Shown piece by piece: positions 34,385-36,449 of a DNA stretch of 36,449 nt. The DNA is taken from positions 1 to 36,449 of the forward strand of contig DXFH01000006.1 of the NCBI GenBank assembly GCA_019114515.1, in the 5' to 3' direction. The notes beneath the pieces were generated by a model, which was not told where the DNA came from, did not search any database, and was given only the letters and a program-made list of their open reading frames with translations. Origin of the DNA: Candidatus Limosilactobacillus merdigallinarum. GTDB lineage: Bacteria; Bacillota; Bacilli; Lactobacillales; Lactobacillaceae. The position numbers were made by a program, and so were the translations under genes. Every line of letters begins with the position of its first letter. The stretch's first letter is position 1.

Positions 34385-34422
34385 GCACAGTTGAAGTGTT
34401 TTAGCGTCAACTGTGCTTTTTT
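34385..34422 (+). terminator. Second, tandem + strand terminator
   Basis: GCACAGTTGA (34385-34394) and TCAACTGTGC (34407-34416), perfect 10 bp, then six T. It points the same way as the first and has no gene of its own in front; on the minus strand it lacks a T-tract. Confidence 0.8.
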
Positions 34423-34433
34423 ATCAGTGAAGA

Positions 34434-34763
34434 CTATTTGGATTCTAGCAGCTCGAGGATGACTTTACTCAATCTTTCTGCTGTATTGGCATCATATTCT
34501 TCCAATTTTTGTACTAATTTGGTCAGGTGCGGACCATGTGCCGTTTTGCTAACTTCAGTAGGACCGATCATTAGCGAATCCATTGATGTTTGTAAAGCTA
34601 GTGCCAATTTATATAAAGTTGCGGAGCTCACGTTATTTGATCCGCCGCGTTCCGAACGTGAAATAAAATTAATCGATAAATCACTGCGCTCAGCCAATGT
34701 CTGTTGGGTCATCTTTAATTCATGGCGCCGATTAACGATGTTTTTACCTAACATGCTCTCCAT
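34434..34763 (-). CDS. XRE-family transcriptional regulator
   Basis: DNA-binding protein of 109 aa. A helix-turn-helix of the Cro/CI type fills about residues 5-62 (NRRHELKMTQQTLAERSDL then SINFISRSERG); the rest is a short helical tail, perhaps for dimerisation. The recognition helix has SINFISRSERG with Arg and Ser in place of the more usual YISxIExG. The ribosome binding site is poor; a short frame (34744-34779, minus) with GAGGGG overlaps its start. Two palindromes lie in its upstream region. Orphan regulator next to degenerate accessory DNA. Confidence 0.87.
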   Translation of the reverse strand: MESMLGKNIVNRRHELKMTQQTLAERSDLSINFISRSERGGSNNVSSATLYKLALALQTSMDSLMIGPTEVSKTAHGPHLTKLVQKLEEYDANTAERLSKVILELLESK

Positions 34764-35072
34764 ATCCTACATCACTCATTTCTACCCCTCACTAAAGAAT
34801 AAAAGTGATGATTCATATTTAGAACGGCATGTATAATAACTAATAGATGCATATATGCACCTATGGATACGTTTTATATGCATATGTTTGCTGTATTATA
34901 GCGAATATAAGCAGTAGGCTAATTAAAAATTAAATAATTAATAATCGTTTTTTGGGAATATTAATAAATTGGGATGATTAGGAATTAGAAAATTTAAGGA
35001 CAGTTATTTTTTATTGGTGATTTAACACCTTTAAGTTTCTATGTTTTTTGGTAATTGAAGGAGAGGCAACTT
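34764..35072. other. AT-rich intergenic region with palindromes
   Basis: About 310 bp without a gene. It holds two perfect palindromes, TGCATATATGCA (34848-34859) and ATATGCATAT (34876-34885), close to the predicted promoter side of the XRE gene, and therefore possible operators of that regulator. A TATAAT (34832-34837) lies nearby on the + strand. The remainder is strongly AT-rich, and the end carries the GGAGAGG ribosome binding site of the broken gene at 35073. Confidence 0.45.
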
Positions 35073-36011
35073 ATGGTTAAACGTAATAATAGTTCAAAAA
35101 GGTTTTGAAATTAACGGCAATGGCTGCTTTAACTACTGCAGCAGGATTTTAGGTTGCTAACCAATCCGTACACGCTGATACGAATTCAGTCGCACCACAA
35201 ACTCAACATCAACAAACACCACAAGAGCAATATGAGCAGGCAGCTCATATTGCTAACCAGCAGATCGCTAATCAATCGGCTGCCAACGCGGCAAAAGAAG
35301 CAGATTTGGCTAAGCAAAACGAAGCTGCTAACGCTACGGATGCCCAGAAGACAAATGATGCGGTCAATAAGATTCAAGATCATATCAACAGTGAAGCTGG
35401 TCCATTGAAGTCACAAGCTAACGCATCTTATGCATCCAAGTCCGAAGCTGTTACTAGTCAAGCGGCTAAGGCGACAAGCGACGAAAATGCGCAATATGCA
35501 AATGCTGTTACTAAGTAAACTGCTACTAATCAGGCGACTGAAGCAAAACAAGCAGCTGACAATGCGAAAGCACTTTCAGATGCTGATAAAAACACTACCA
35601 TCCCTTGCACAGAAGCAGTCTTTGCGTGACGCTGCTACTGCAAAGAAGAATGGTGAATTAAGTACTGCTGAAAAGACTAAGAAGAAGGCCGAACAGGCGG
35701 TACAAAGTGCACTGAGTGATGCACAAAAGAATGCACAAGCTACTCATGATCAGGCAGTTTAAAAGCAAAAGGACACCAACGCTGCCCGTTTAGCTGAAGC
35801 AGAAAAAGCCTATCAAGAAGCAGTGAATAATACACCACTGACTGGTGCCGTTAAAGCTGCTGTACCAGATGCTAGTGCTAGTGGTGAAGATACAATTCAT
35901 TTAGTATATGACTCCCTAGACCATAATATCCCCAAAACATTAATTGACGGGGCACAGGGAACTTTCGATGAAGGAGTTGTCCATAATCTTAACAAGCTAA
36001 TGAGCAACTAG
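35073..36011 (+). pseudogene. Remnant of a secreted, Ala/Gln-rich coiled-coil surface protein
   Basis: Starts at an ATG behind GGAGAGG. The broken product would have a signal peptide (KLTAMAALTTAAGF, then VANQSVHA), then a long Ala/Lys/Gln/Glu-rich helical region (for example NQQIANQSAANAAKEADLA and AEAEKAYQEAVNN), like the N-terminal half of SEC10/PgrA-type surface proteins of lactobacilli. At least five lesions are visible: one base missing in the A-run near 35,100, TAG at 35150, TAA at 35516, a frame change near 35,590 and TAA at 35760. The reading continues in sense on both sides of each, which shows decay rather than chance. No LPXTG anchor or repeats remain. Confidence 0.8.
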
Positions 36012-36259
36012 TACACGATAATGATATTCTTACTGACCAACTTAAGGCTAAAGATGAGCAGATTTCTTCTGCCTATAGATTAGCTGACCAAGCTCAGAAG
36101 TTACACCTTGGACTAGAGCAGAAGACGCAAATGCTGCCAGGAGGCTCTGACAAGGACGTAGTAGACGGCGAAACAACTAACGTGACTAATTCTTCATCAT
36201 CGGAGAAAAAGGACGCAGAGGCGCTAACTTATGGCAGAATTAAAGAGCCTAGAATTTAA
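36002..36259 (+). pseudogene. Fragment of a coiled-coil protein, plasmid Rep-associated (DUF536-like) style
   Basis: An 85-codon open stretch that ends at TAA but has no start codon. It reads NEQLVHDNDILTDQLKAKDE, then QISSAYRLADQAQKLHLGLE, and a polar tail (NSSSSEKKDAE). The spacing of Leu, KDxQI and DQAQxL is like the C-terminal coiled coil of DUF536/RepB-associated proteins on lactobacillus plasmids; this is from memory of style and not certain. It is in the same frame as the first half of the surface pseudogene, so it could instead be that gene's own C-terminal part after a second frame change. A terminator follows. Confidence 0.45.
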
Positions 36260-36261
36260 TT

Positions 36262-36288
36262 AAAGCTTACAGAAATGTAGGCTTTTTT
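36262..36288 (+). terminator. Terminator after the coiled-coil fragment
   Basis: AAGCTTACA and TGTAGGCTT around GAAA, then TTTT. Confidence 0.75.
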
Positions 36289-36343
36289 GTCTTAATACGT
36301 GTACTACTTCTAGGGAAAAAAACATGTACACAATATTTAACAA

Positions 36344-36387
36344 AGTAAAAAAGAGTAACAACTACTAAATTAGTAACTGTTACTCTT
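36344..36387 (-). terminator. Terminator of the partial minus-strand gene
   Basis: AAGAGTAACA (36351-36360) and TGTTACTCTT (36378-36387), perfect 10 bp; on the minus strand TTTTTTACTTTG follows. It overlaps the last codons of the gene. Confidence 0.8.
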
Positions 36388-36449
36388 CTTTCTTATCTAA
36401 ATATTCCAGCAAATTAGCTAATATATCTCTTCGATTATCGTAGATTCGT
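36380..36449 (-). CDS. C-terminal end of an unidentified protein (partial)
   Basis: The last 22 codons of a gene that enters from beyond the window, reading RIYDNRRDILANLLEYLDKK and then EE and TAA. It is helical and charged. Too little is visible for a family. The terminator placed at its stop supports a real gene end. Confidence 0.5.
   Translation of the reverse strand, partial: RIYDNRRDILANLLEYLDKKEE

Noticed and set aside
34438-34836. 132-codon + strand frame opposite the XRE gene
   Set aside because: Antisense shadow; the minus strand encodes a clear helix-turn-helix protein.

Overview
The window looks like chromosomal DNA of a heterofermentative lactic acid bacterium of the Limosilactobacillus type (inference from protein styles, AGGAGG ribosome binding sites, TTGACA/TATAAT promoters, a CtsR box, a CcpA-type cre site and gene order; no marker gene was compared). 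Almost all of it is housekeeping sequence; only the last ~1.4 kb (after 35.0 kb) is decayed accessory DNA.

Layout. 0-1.7 kb: clpP with a CtsR operator, two very small proteins of unknown role and a tRNA-Arg/tRNA-Leu pair. 1.9-6.5 kb: lower glycolysis, gap-pgk-tpiA-eno, with intrinsic terminators inside the cluster. 6.7-9.8 kb: an amino acid permease and a ClC Cl-/H+ exchanger. 9.8-13.0 kb: secG-rnr-smpB (export, RNA decay, ribosome rescue). 13.1-17.0 kb: a LURP-one-like protein, ung-pta-tsaE-GNAT and a DEDDh exonuclease. 17.1-23.2 kb: cell wall and c-di-AMP block murB, cdaA-cdaR-glmM, glmS. 23.3-27.6 kb: a candidate small RNA, a small unknown protein, oatA, a HAD phosphatase and a LysM/Apf-like secreted protein. 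27.6-28.2 kb: a region without a credible gene that folds into an elaborate branched RNA. 28.2-30.6 kb: an orphan P-type ATPase. 30.6-34.3 kb: an amino acid permease divergent from L-serine dehydratase sdaAB-sdaAA plus a SufT/MIP18-like protein. 34.4-36.4 kb: an XRE regulator, a ruined surface-protein gene, a coiled-coil fragment and the tail of another gene.

The strongest unexplained signal is the ~0.5 kb element at about 27,639-28,155. It has a terminal helix, two long-range helices, at least five further helices, a possible pseudoknot, a promoter at the predicted 5' end and a terminator behind it. Several G-U pairs fit only the + strand. It is not RNase P RNA, tmRNA or SRP RNA by their conserved motifs. 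It could be a member of a large ornate RNA family (ROOL/GOLLD-like), a very long leader of the P-type ATPase, or a new class. The second is a ~77 nt candidate sRNA at 23,320-23,396 with a cre site across its -35 box, a C/U-rich single strand and its own terminator.

How the parts fit together: glmM and glmS make amino-sugar precursors for MurB's pathway, CdaA/CdaR make and control c-di-AMP beside them, and OatA and the Apf-like protein act on or in the finished wall. The serine dehydratase is an iron-sulfur enzyme and sits with a SufT-like cluster-assembly protein and, divergently, a likely amino acid importer. All calls are from reading the sequence; no database search or folding program was run.
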